Positions 17,159 through 24,812 of a stretch of 64,000 bases of DNA are shown piece after piece. The translations under genes and the position numbers were made by a program. Location of the stretch: the NCBI RefSeq assembly GCF_018271995.1, contig NZ_JAGUCO010000003.1:492831-556830 (forward strand). The letters run 5' to 3'. The notes beneath the pieces are model-generated. The model worked only from the letters and a program-made list of their open reading frames with translations, did not search any database and was not told the origin of the DNA. Numbering within the stretch: position 1 is the first letter of the stretch; each line of letters begins with the position of its first letter. The stretch comes from Carboxylicivirga linearis. GTDB lineage: Bacteria; Bacteroidota; Bacteroidia; Bacteroidales; Marinilabiliaceae.

Positions 17159-19627
17159 ATGCCTAAGTCACAATTTATAGATCCCGTAAAAGTTAGAAAA
17201 GCAGGAGTTGTTAAAATTCAAGATATTCCTGTTAATCAGTATGACAAATCAATTGAAGATGAAAAAGTAAACTTCTCGAAAGAGCAGTTTATAGATATAT
17301 ATCACGATATGGCTTTGATCAGAGAGTTCGAAACCATGTTGAATCTTATTAAAATTAAAGGTGAATACGAAGGAATAGAGTATAATCATCCGGGGCCTGC
17401 TCACTTGTCAATCGGACAGGAGTCAGCTGCAGTTGGTATGGCTTATAATTTAGGAGTTGAAGATTTTATCTTTGGTTCGCACCGTTCGCATGGTGAAATT
17501 CTTGCTAAAGGAATGTCTGCCATTCATAAAATGGATGATGAAGCCTTAACCGAGGTGATGAAGAATTTCTTCGACGGAACCATCTTGAAAATTGTTTCAG
17601 AAAATCATAAAGGCGATTTGAAATCATTGGCCCGTCGTTTCCTTGTTTATGGAACACTGGCTGAGATCTTCGCCCGCGAAACCGGTTTTAACAAAGGTTT
17701 AGGTGGTTCGATGCATGCTTTCTTCACTCCGTTCGGTGTGTATCCTAACAACGCCATTGTTGGTGGTTCGGGTGATATTGCAGTTGGTGCAGCTCTCTTT
17801 AAAAAAGTAAATCAGAAAGATGGTATTGTGGTTGCCAATATAGGTGATGCTTCTATGGCTTGTGGTCCTGTTTGGGAAGGATTATCTTTTGCTACCATGG
17901 ATCAGTTTGAACAATTGTGGGAAGGCGCTTATAAAGGTGGATTGCCAATCATCTTCAATATAATGAATAACCAATACGGTATGGGGGGGCAGACTTGTGG
18001 CGAAACCATGGGTTATGATGTTGCAGCTCGTATTGGTGCAGGTGTCAATCGTGATAACATGCATGCTGAGCGTGTAGATGGTTACAATCCGTTGGCTGTT
18101 ATTGACGCATACAAACGCAAAATGGAGCTGATTAAAGATAAGAAAGGACCTGTTTTGTTGGATGTACTTACTTATCGTTACAGTGGTCACTCTCCATCTG
18201 ATGCTTCATCATACAGAAGTAAAGAAGAGATTGAAGCTTGGGAAGCTCAGGATTGTATTGCAAGCTATGCTGCAGAATTAGAAAAAGCAGGTGTGGCTTC
18301 GGTAAAAGAGTTGGAAGCAATTAGTACAGATATTAAGGAGTTGATGAAATATGCCATGAAGCTGGCTATTGACGAAGAAGTTTCGCCACGAATGGATTTG
18401 GTGAAGCATCCTGAAATCATTGGTGATATGATGTTCTCCGAAGGTAGTGTTGATAAAATGGAAGATCGTCCGGTTGAAGTGAATCATCCGATGGAAGAAA
18501 ATCCACGCGTTCAGCAAATTGCCAAAAAAGAGCGTTTTGCCTTTGATGCCAATGGTAAGGCCTTCTCAAAAATCAAACAATATCAATTGCGCGATGGATT
18601 GTTCGAAGCCATTGTAGATCGTTTCTATAAAGATCCAACTTTAGTTGCTTACGGTGAAGAAAACCGTGACTGGGGTGGTGCTTTTGCTGTGTATCGCGGA
18701 TTAACAGAAGCTCTTCCTTATAACCGTTTATTTAACTCGCCTATTTCAGAGGCTTCTATTATTGGTACAGCCATAGGCTATGCCATGTGTGGTGGTCGCG
18801 TTATTCCTGAAATCATGTATTGCGATTTCTTAGGTCGTTGTGGTGATGAGGTATTCAACCAGTTACCTAAGTGGCAGGCCATGTCGGGTAATGTAATTAA
18901 AATGCCGGTTGTTATTCGTGTGTCGGTAGGTTCGAAATACGGTGCTCAGCACTCGCAAGACTGGACTTCATTGGTGGCACATGTGCCTGGCTTGAAAGTT
19001 TGTTTCCCAGTAACTCCATATGATGCAAAAGGATTGATGAATGCTGCCCTTCAGGGAACCGATCCGGTTGTGTTCTTCGAGAGTCAGCGAATTTATGATA
19101 TAGGTGAGCAATTCCACGAAGGTGGTGTGCCAGAAGAATATTACGAAATTCCTTTTGGTGAGCCTGATGTGAAAAAAGAAGGTAAAGATGTTACCATTTT
19201 AAGTATTGGAGCAACTCTTTATCGTGCTTTGGAAGCGGCGAAAGAATTGGAAGAAAAGTACGGCATGACAGCAGAAGTGATTGATGCCCGTTCGATTGTA
19301 CCGTTCAACTATGAGCCGGTTATCGAAAGCTTGAAAAAGACTGGTCGAATTATTCTTACTAGTGATGCAAACGAGCGTGGTTCGTTCCTGAAAGATATGG
19401 CTCAACGATTAACCGAACTGGCATTCGACGAGTTGGATGCACCTCCTGTGGTTGTTGGATCGCGCAACTGGATTACCCCTGCATATGAGTTGGAAGATTA
19501 CTTCTTCCCGACTAAAGAATGGATTTTAGATGCTATTCACGAGAAAATTGTGCCTTTAAAAGGACATACTGTGAGCAACAACTTTACCAATGCAGAAAAT
19601 ATCCGCAGATCGAAATTAGGAATCTAA
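17159..19627 (+). CDS. Fused E1 alpha-beta subunit of a thiamine-dependent dehydrogenase complex
   Basis: 822 residues combining E1 alpha (about 1-455) and E1 beta (about 465-822) in one chain. The alpha half has HLSIGQES, FGSHRSHGE, GGSMH and the thiamine diphosphate motif from GDAS (229) to NNQYGMGG (about 270). The beta half has VAYGEENRDWGGAF, FNSPISEASIIGTAIG, VIRVSVGSKYG and the transketolase C-terminal domain (TILSIGATLYRALEAAKEL). It decarboxylates or cleaves a 2-oxo compound and transfers the acyl group to the lipoyl arm of E2. An additional segment of some 40 residues (about 118-158) lies between the RSHGE and GGSMH motifs. Fused E1 proteins occur in Bacteroidota. The context of polyol-phosphate and aldolase genes, and no lipoate or amino-acid genes, suggests a sugar-derived substrate. 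Confidence 0.9.
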   Translation: MPKSQFIDPVKVRKAGVVKIQDIPVNQYDKSIEDEKVNFSKEQFIDIYHDMALIREFETMLNLIKIKGEYEGIEYNHPGPAHLSIGQESAAVGMAYNLGVEDFIFGSHRSHGEILAKGMSAIHKMDDEALTEVMKNFFDGTILKIVSENHKGDLKSLARRFLVYGTLAEIFARETGFNKGLGGSMHAFFTPFGVYPNNAIVGGSGDIAVGAALFKKVNQKDGIVVANIGDASMACGPVWEGLSFATMDQFEQLWEGAYKGGLPIIFNIMNNQYGMGGQTCGETMGYDVAARIGAGVNRDNMHAERVDGYNPLAVIDAYKRKMELIKDKKGPVLLDVLTYRYSGHSPSDASSYRSKEEIEAWEAQDCIASYAAELEKAGVASVKELEAISTDIKELMKYAMKLAIDEEVSPRMDLVKHPEIIGDMMFSEGSVDKMEDRPVEVNHPMEENPRVQQIAKKERFAFDANGKAFSKIKQYQLRDGLFEAIVDRFYKDPTLVAYGEENRDWGGAFAVYRGLTEALPYNRLFNSPISEASIIGTAIGYAMCGGRVIPEIMYCDFLGRCGDEVFNQLPKWQAMSGNVIKMPVVIRVSVGSKYGAQHSQDWTSLVAHVPGLKVCFPVTPYDAKGLMNAALQGTDPVVFFESQRIYDIGEQFHEGGVPEEYYEIPFGEPDVKKEGKDVTILSIGATLYRALEAAKELEEKYGMTAEVIDARSIVPFNYEPVIESLKKTGRIILTSDANERGSFLKDMAQRLTELAFDELDAPPVVVGSRNWITPAYELEDYFFPTKEWILDAIHEKIVPLKGHTVSNNFTNAENIRRSKLGI

Positions 19628-19662
19628 GAAAAGAATATGCTTGATCTTAATTGTACCGGAAT

Positions 19663-19868
19663 AGCCTCATTAGGGATGATGAATAATATGAAGATGAACT
19701 TTAGTAAGACCGGGAAGCTGAGAGCTTGTTCGAAGATCACCCGGCCGCACTTAAGTTCAGCAAATAGAATGAGATCATCCATAATGCAGCCTTGATTTTC
19801 TTTGTTTCGTTTCTTTTATCAAGAAAAGAAATGAATTGAAAATCGGCGAAGCCAAAAGCCCTGGGGCT
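19663..19868 (+). repeat. Structured intergenic element, copy C
   Basis: Third copy, between fused E1 and the PHP gene. The outer helix pairs 19664-19680 with 19774-19790 (CATTA/TAATG and GGATGAT/ATCATCC). The inner helix pairs 19695-19704 with 19750-19759 (TGAACTT/AAGTTCA). The apical hairpin is GAGC-TT-GTTC with a G-U pair. The 3' hairpin is TTTCTTTT-ATCAAG-AAAAGAAA (19810-19817 with 19824-19831), where copies A and B have a G-C pair in place of one T-A pair. The AAGCC/GGCTT hairpin closes the element. It fills nearly all of the 307-nt gap. Confidence 0.75.
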
Positions 19869-19934
19869 TGAGCAAAGTAAATTCAACATGATTCTGGCTA
19901 AAGAAAGAAAAAGCAAAAACTAAATCCAGGTTTT

Positions 19935-21152
19935 ATGAGTTTTATAGATAATTTAAAAGATTTTTCACCACAAATCACAAGCGGCGATTTAAAGCCGCTT
20001 AAGGTGAATAATCACTTACATACACCACATTCATTCAGTGCATTTCAATCGGTTGACGAAGCTTTGGATCAGTCGGCAGAAGAAGGTGTAAAAGTAGTTG
20101 GAGTCAACGATTTCTTTAGCTTCGATGCTTATGCTGATTGGAGTGATGGTGCTTTTAAAAGAAATTTATTTCCTCTTTTTAATGTTGAATTCATTGGTTT
20201 GAATGAAGCCTATCAAAAAGAGGGTTTGAAAGTGAATGATCCGGGTAATCCCGGTCGTACCTATTTCAGCGGAAAGAGTTTAGCTTATCCACTGACTTTA
20301 TCGACTGATACGAAACAGAAGATAGACGATTTGGTAACCAATGCCAACGACTATGTTCGCAAAATGACAGAAAAGGTAAACGAGCTTTTTGCAAAGAAGC
20401 AATTTGGTTTCCGATTGGATTACAATCAAATAAAAAAGGATTTGGCAATGGGGCAGGTTCGCGAACGTCATTTAGCTCGTGCAATTCGCCAATTAGCTGA
20501 AAAGCATTACAAAGATGCCAACCGTTTGTTGGCTTTTTATAACGAATTATTAGATGTCAACGGAATGTCGTGCAGTCTGACAGATGAAGCCGGTGTTGAA
20601 AATGAAATCCGGAATGCTTTGTTGAAAGCAGGTAAGCCGGCTTATGTGCCTGAAGATCCGAATGGATTTTTAAGTGTGGCAGAGATTCGTTCTATTATTC
20701 TGGAAGCAGGTGGGATACCAACTTATCCGTTTTTGGCTGATGCAGTAAAGGGATACACCGATTTTGAGCGGGAGTTGAAAAAAGTATCTGCCGAATTAAA
20801 GGATTTAGGTGTGTGGTCGGTTGAATTTATCCCAACCCGAAACAATCATGCTATTCTGAAGGAATATTCGCAATATCTTAAAAAAGAAGGATTTGTTGTT
20901 TCATTCGGAACGGAGCATAACAGTCCGGGCAAGCAGCCCATTGAAGTAGAGGCGAAAGGAGCAACAAAGCTTGATAAGGATTTGATGGAAATCAATTACG
21001 AAGGTGCTTGTATTTTAGCTGCTCATCAGTATTTGTTTGCCAAAGAGGGGGTGGGTGTTTTGGATAATAAAGGAGTTTTTAAAGCTGAAAAAAGAGACGA
21101 GTTTACTAAATTAGGTGATTCTCTGATTCAGTTTGTAACAAATAAAAATTAA
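19935..21152 (+). CDS. PHP-domain protein, putative phosphoesterase
   Basis: 405 residues. The N-terminus has the PHP signature NNHLHTPHS (His27, His29), then GVKVVGVNDF, and near the C-terminus SVEFIPTRNNH and SFGTEHNSPG, which supply the further His, Asp and Glu ligands expected of this metal-dependent phosphoesterase fold. A helical insertion of about 140 residues (about 115-255) separates the two halves of the active site. It is preceded by structured repeat copy C and is only 3 nt upstream of the SDR gene, so the two are likely co-translated. It may dephosphorylate or hydrolyse a pathway intermediate. The fold is fairly secure; the reaction is unknown. Confidence 0.78.
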   Translation: MSFIDNLKDFSPQITSGDLKPLKVNNHLHTPHSFSAFQSVDEALDQSAEEGVKVVGVNDFFSFDAYADWSDGAFKRNLFPLFNVEFIGLNEAYQKEGLKVNDPGNPGRTYFSGKSLAYPLTLSTDTKQKIDDLVTNANDYVRKMTEKVNELFAKKQFGFRLDYNQIKKDLAMGQVRERHLARAIRQLAEKHYKDANRLLAFYNELLDVNGMSCSLTDEAGVENEIRNALLKAGKPAYVPEDPNGFLSVAEIRSIILEAGGIPTYPFLADAVKGYTDFERELKKVSAELKDLGVWSVEFIPTRNNHAILKEYSQYLKKEGFVVSFGTEHNSPGKQPIEVEAKGATKLDKDLMEINYEGACILAAHQYLFAKEGVGVLDNKGVFKAEKRDEFTKLGDSLIQFVTNKN

Positions 21153-21155
21153 GAA

Positions 21156-22259
21156 ATGAATTTTACAGATTTAGTGCCCGTTGTACGCATTCTCTTTTCA
21201 AAAGAAGGCTTAGTAACAGCTAAGGCACTTCTGAATATTGATAATATTGAAGGATTAAGAAAGGTGGGATATGATTTGTCGGATGATGAATGTATTACCA
21301 TTTTACCTGGTGACGATAAAGCTGATTTAGTTGCTCTTTTGAAAGAGCAGGTTAAATCAAACACCAAAGCGGTTGTTTTTGATGGTTTAGGTGCAGTGGT
21401 TAAAGGTAAAAAAGTTGATAATCCGAATCCTTACAATCCGGTTGAAGGACGAATTGTTATTGTTACCGGTGGTGCACAAGGCTTTGGTGGTGGTATTGCC
21501 GAAGAGTTGTATGCAAAAGGTGCACATGTTGTGGTGGCCGATTTAAATCACGAAGTAGGAAGAGGTTTGGTTGAAAAACTGAAAAGCAGTAAGCAGATGA
21601 ATAAGGCTGTTTTTATTCCTGTTAATGTGGGCGATTCTGATTCGGTGAAGAGTATGATTGAAACAACTGTTCTGGAACTGGGTGGTTTGGATGTCATTAT
21701 AAGTAATGCCGGTATTTTGCGAGCAGGAGGATTGGACGAAATGGATCCGGATACTTTTGATCTGATGACCAAAGTGAATTACGCCGGTTATTTTTATTGT
21801 GCCAAACATGCTTCAAAAGTAATGAAATTACAGTCGCAGGTTGATGAGAATCATTATATGGATATTATCCAGATTAACTCTAAATCAGGTCTGAAAGGAA
21901 GTAATCGAAACTTTGCTTATGCAGGTGGTAAATTCGGAGGAATTGGCTTAACCCAGTCTTTTGCACTGGAGCTGATGCCAAATAGAATTAAAGTGAACTC
22001 AATATGTCCGGGTAACTTTTTTGACGGACCTTTGTGGAGCGATCCTGAAAAAGGATTGTTTGTGCAATACCTGAATGCAGGAAAAGTTCCTGGAGCCAAA
22101 ACCATTGAAGATGTGCAGGCGCATTACGAGAAGCAGGTTCCGGCCGGAAGAGGATGTCGTGTTGCTGATGTTGCTAAAGCAATTGTATATGTAATTAATC
22201 AGGAGTACGAAACAGGTCAGGCAGTTCCTGTGACTGGTGGTCAGGAGATGCTGAATTAA
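21156..22259 (+). CDS. SDR-family oxidoreductase, sorbitol-6-phosphate dehydrogenase-like
   Basis: 367 residues. An N-terminal extension (1-98), with a PGDDKADLVALLKEQ-type segment, precedes a classical short-chain dehydrogenase domain. This has the NAD(P) motif TGGAQGFGGG (104-113), NAG at 184-186, and catalytic Tyr255/Lys259 in AYAGGK with Ser242 or Ser244. The C-terminal part (VPAGRGCRVADVAKAI, TGQAVPVTGGQ) is typical of SrlD/SorD sorbitol-6-phosphate dehydrogenases. It is expected to interconvert a polyol phosphate and a ketose phosphate. The extension also resembles the linker of bifunctional aldolase/SDR proteins, so descent from such a fusion is possible. It sits 3 nt after the PHP gene. 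Confidence 0.8.
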   Translation: MNFTDLVPVVRILFSKEGLVTAKALLNIDNIEGLRKVGYDLSDDECITILPGDDKADLVALLKEQVKSNTKAVVFDGLGAVVKGKKVDNPNPYNPVEGRIVIVTGGAQGFGGGIAEELYAKGAHVVVADLNHEVGRGLVEKLKSSKQMNKAVFIPVNVGDSDSVKSMIETTVLELGGLDVIISNAGILRAGGLDEMDPDTFDLMTKVNYAGYFYCAKHASKVMKLQSQVDENHYMDIIQINSKSGLKGSNRNFAYAGGKFGGIGLTQSFALELMPNRIKVNSICPGNFFDGPLWSDPEKGLFVQYLNAGKVPGAKTIEDVQAHYEKQVPAGRGCRVADVAKAIVYVINQEYETGQAVPVTGGQEMLN

Positions 22260-22316
22260 TTTAAAAGAAGTTAGAGATTAGATGTTAGGTTCTGGATCGA
22301 TTTATAAACAATAATA

Positions 22317-22376
22317 GCCCAGTACGGAGCACGGGGTAAACGTATAAATAATGATACAACCACGGAGTGGGTTGAA
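22317..22376. repeat. Short palindromic intergenic repeat
   Basis: The 190-nt gap between the SDR and zinc dehydrogenase genes contains CAACCAC-GGA-GTGGGTTG (22357-22374), a 7-bp hairpin with one bulged G, next to a second weak inverted pair (AGCCC with GGGGT, about 22317-22337). Such small GC-rich palindromes in an AT-rich spacer look like a short interspersed repeat. No other copy is obvious in this window. Confidence 0.35.
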
Positions 22377-22449
22377 TTAGATTTGCATAATATTAACTGT
22401 ATTGTAAATAGTCTTGATACTCATGTCTTGCTACTAAATACTTAAAAAT

Positions 22450-23727
22450 ATGAAAACAAAAGCGGTACGATTATACGGAGAAAAAGATCTTCGCCTGGAG
22501 GAATTTGAATTGCCTGCCATTAAAGAAGACGAGATTTTAGCAAAGGTTATTTGCGATAGTATCTGTATGTCGTCATATAAAGCGGCCAATCAGGGAACGG
22601 CTCACAAACGTGTTCCAAATAATGTGGCTGAAGAACCTATTATTATCGGGCACGAATTTGCTGGTGAGATAATTGAAGTAGGTTCAAAATGGCAAAGTAA
22701 GTTTAAGCCTGGACAGAAATATTCTATCCAGCCTGCTATTTATTACGAAGATGGACCGGTAGGTGTATTAAGTGCTCCCGGGTATTCATACAAATACATT
22801 GGAGGAGATGCTACTTATGTTATCATTCCTAAAGATGTGTTGGAACAGGATTGTCTGTTGTCGTACGATGGACCGGGTTTTTATCCGGCTTCGTTGGCAG
22901 AGCCACTTTCTTGTGTAATTGGTGCTATGCATGCTAATTATCATACAACACCCGGCTCGTATGTTCATAAAATGGAGATAGTGGAAGGTGGAAAAATGGC
23001 TATTCTGGCAGGTGTTGGTCCTATGGGATTGGCTGCCATCAACTATGTAATTCATCGGTCAGATCGCAAGCCTTCCATTTGCGTGGTAACGGATATTGAT
23101 CAAACCAGACTGGACAGAGCAGCTGAGATATATCCTGTTGAAGCGGCTAAAGCAAATGGTATTGTGTTGATATATCTGAATACCGGCGAAGGCGATCCGG
23201 TTGCCAAGTTGAAAGATCTTTCAGGAGGTACGGGGTATGATGATGTGTTTGTTTTTGCTCCGGTTCCGGCTGTAATTGAGCAGGCTGATGATATCTTAGG
23301 TTTTGATGGCTGTTTGAACTTCTTTGCAGGGCCATCAAACCCTCAGTTAAAAGCGCAGATGAATTTCTATAACGTACATTATGCCTACACGCATATAGTA
23401 GGTACTTCCGGAGGAAATACTGATGATATGAAAGAAGCTTTAGAGGTGATGACAAAAGGTTTAGATCCTGCAGGTTTGGTTACTCACATTGGAGGAATCG
23501 ATGCTGTTATTGATACAACACTTGATTTGCCGAATATTCCTGGTGGGAAGAAGTTGATATATAACCATATTGAAATGCCATTGACTCCAATTGCTGATTT
23601 TGCTGAAAAAGGAAAAACGAGTCCATTCTTTGCTGAACTGGCAAATCTTTGCGAAAAGCATAATGGCTTGTGGAATATTGAGGCAGAAGAGTATTTATTG
23701 GCTAACTTTGAGGACTTAAACCAATAA
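22450..23727 (+). CDS. Zinc-dependent alcohol dehydrogenase family protein, L-sorbose-1-phosphate reductase-like
   Basis: 425 residues of the medium-chain dehydrogenase family. The N-terminal GroES-like domain has GHEFAGEIIEVG, and the nucleotide domain has AILAGVGPMGLAAINYV. The length, the YSIQPAIYYEDGP and YKYIGGDATYVIIP segments, and SLAEPLSCVIGAMHA fit the SorE (L-sorbose-1-phosphate reductase) branch rather than simple alcohol dehydrogenases. Together with the SorD-like SDR upstream it would link a ketose-1-phosphate, a polyol-phosphate and a ketose-6-phosphate. The transaldolase-like gene starts 9 nt downstream. Family is firm; the exact substrate is inferred from these neighbours. Confidence 0.8.
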   Translation: MKTKAVRLYGEKDLRLEEFELPAIKEDEILAKVICDSICMSSYKAANQGTAHKRVPNNVAEEPIIIGHEFAGEIIEVGSKWQSKFKPGQKYSIQPAIYYEDGPVGVLSAPGYSYKYIGGDATYVIIPKDVLEQDCLLSYDGPGFYPASLAEPLSCVIGAMHANYHTTPGSYVHKMEIVEGGKMAILAGVGPMGLAAINYVIHRSDRKPSICVVTDIDQTRLDRAAEIYPVEAAKANGIVLIYLNTGEGDPVAKLKDLSGGTGYDDVFVFAPVPAVIEQADDILGFDGCLNFFAGPSNPQLKAQMNFYNVHYAYTHIVGTSGGNTDDMKEALEVMTKGLDPAGLVTHIGGIDAVIDTTLDLPNIPGGKKLIYNHIEMPLTPIADFAEKGKTSPFFAELANLCEKHNGLWNIEAEEYLLANFEDLNQ

Positions 23728-23736
23728 GTTATAATC

Positions 23737-24402
23737 ATGATATATTTAGCTGATACAGCCGATATAGACGAGCTAAAACAGTTGTTTTATTATTTCCCAA
23801 TCGAAGGAGTAACAACCAATCCAACGATTATTGCGCAGGCAAAAAAGCCAATGTCGGTAGTTTTGCCAGAGTTGATTGAGATTGTGGGGGATAAGATGTT
23901 GCATGTACAAATGATTAGTAATAAAGCAGAGGATATGTTACGCGAGGCCAAGGCTTATAAAGCAAAATATGGCTTAGGAGATAATTATTTTGCAAAGATA
24001 CCGGTAACTGCCGAAGGTTATAAAGCAATGCCGATGATTAAAGATGCGGGTATTAAAGTTACGGCAACGGCAATTTTTACCCAGCAGCAAGCATTGGTAG
24101 CTGCCAGAGCAGGAGCAGATTGGGTGGCACCTTATGTAAATCGTTTGGATAATATTTCATCACACGGTATTGAGGTGGTTGGTAATATTGTTGAGAATAT
24201 CGAATGCTTTGGTTTGGATACTCAGGTATTGGCAGCCAGCTTTAAAACAGTCGATCAGGTGCATCGTGTCAGCATGATGGGAAGCCAGGCGGCAACGGTT
24301 AACTTTGAGATACTTGAACGTTTAAGAAGTCACCCAATGACTGATATGAGTGTGGAGTGGTTCGAAAAAGATGCAGAAGGACTATACGATATTGAATTTT
24401 AA
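23737..24402 (+). CDS. fsa: Fructose-6-phosphate aldolase-like transaldolase
   Basis: 221 residues, the short length typical of FSA/TalC rather than full transaldolases. It starts MIYLADTADI, followed by GVTTNPTII, the Schiff-base Lys87 in FAKIPVTAEG, GIKVTATAIFT, the probable acid/base Tyr in APYVNRLDN, and VLAASFK. Members cleave fructose 6-phosphate to glyceraldehyde 3-phosphate plus dihydroxyacetone, or use hydroxyacetone or glycolaldehyde as donor; some are sugar-specific transaldolases. It is the last gene of the operon, before the terminator at 24440-24473. It plausibly cleaves the ketose-6-phosphate made by the two preceding dehydrogenases. Confidence 0.88.
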   Translation: MIYLADTADIDELKQLFYYFPIEGVTTNPTIIAQAKKPMSVVLPELIEIVGDKMLHVQMISNKAEDMLREAKAYKAKYGLGDNYFAKIPVTAEGYKAMPMIKDAGIKVTATAIFTQQQALVAARAGADWVAPYVNRLDNISSHGIEVVGNIVENIECFGLDTQVLAASFKTVDQVHRVSMMGSQAATVNFEILERLRSHPMTDMSVEWFEKDAEGLYDIEF

Positions 24403-24439
24403 CTATTATAAACAGTAGATTTTAGTATTTAAACCGAAA

Positions 24440-24473
24440 AGCATTCTTAGTATTTACTGAGAATGCTTTTTTT
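24440..24473 (+). terminator. Terminator of the E2-to-transaldolase operon
   Basis: AGCATTCTTAGT pairs with ACTGAGAATGCT, 12 bp with one wobble and an ATTT loop, followed by a T tract; 37 nt after the transaldolase stop codon. Confidence 0.9.
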
Positions 24474-24756
24474 GTGATTTATTTGGCTCTCTTACATGTT
24501 TAAGTAATAGCTTGGTTTTCTCTCACCTGTCTTATAGTCATTCTATAGATTAAAGGAAGTAGTGTTTGGCTTAAAATTACCAATCAGTTTTTATTTGCTG
24601 CACAGGTGAACTACAAATAATAAGTTAAATGTGTCAATGCCCAGCTGAAAAGGTTTTTATGATGTTTTCAAATCTTTAATTGACATAGTAATATTACAGC
24701 TAATCGACGAATAGTATGATTTCGTCAAAACACTAACTGTTCTCATATATAAAAGG

Positions 24757-24805
24757 TATACTTTAGGGTAATCTTTTCGTTTTACGAATATAACCCAAAA
24801 GTATA
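24757..24805 (+). promoter_or_regulatory. Inverted repeat just upstream of the first giant-family gene
   Basis: The 410-nt gap before the 718-residue protein gene holds the terminator at 24440 and then no gene. TATACTTTAGGGT (24757-24769) pairs with ACCCAAAAGTATA (24793-24805), 12 of 13 positions, and an inner TTCGT-TTT-ACGAA hairpin sits inside. It ends 7 nt before the ATG, so it could act as an operator or hide the ribosome site in a leader. A CACCTGT/ACAGGTG pair lies further up (24524-24530 and 24602-24608). Confidence 0.5.
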
Positions 24806-24812
24806 TCAAATT

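Noticed and set aside
531..19868. The three structured elements as a MITE or insertion sequence
   Set aside because: The outer inverted repeats differ between copies while remaining self-complementary, and no target duplication is seen; mobility cannot be excluded but is not the simplest reading.
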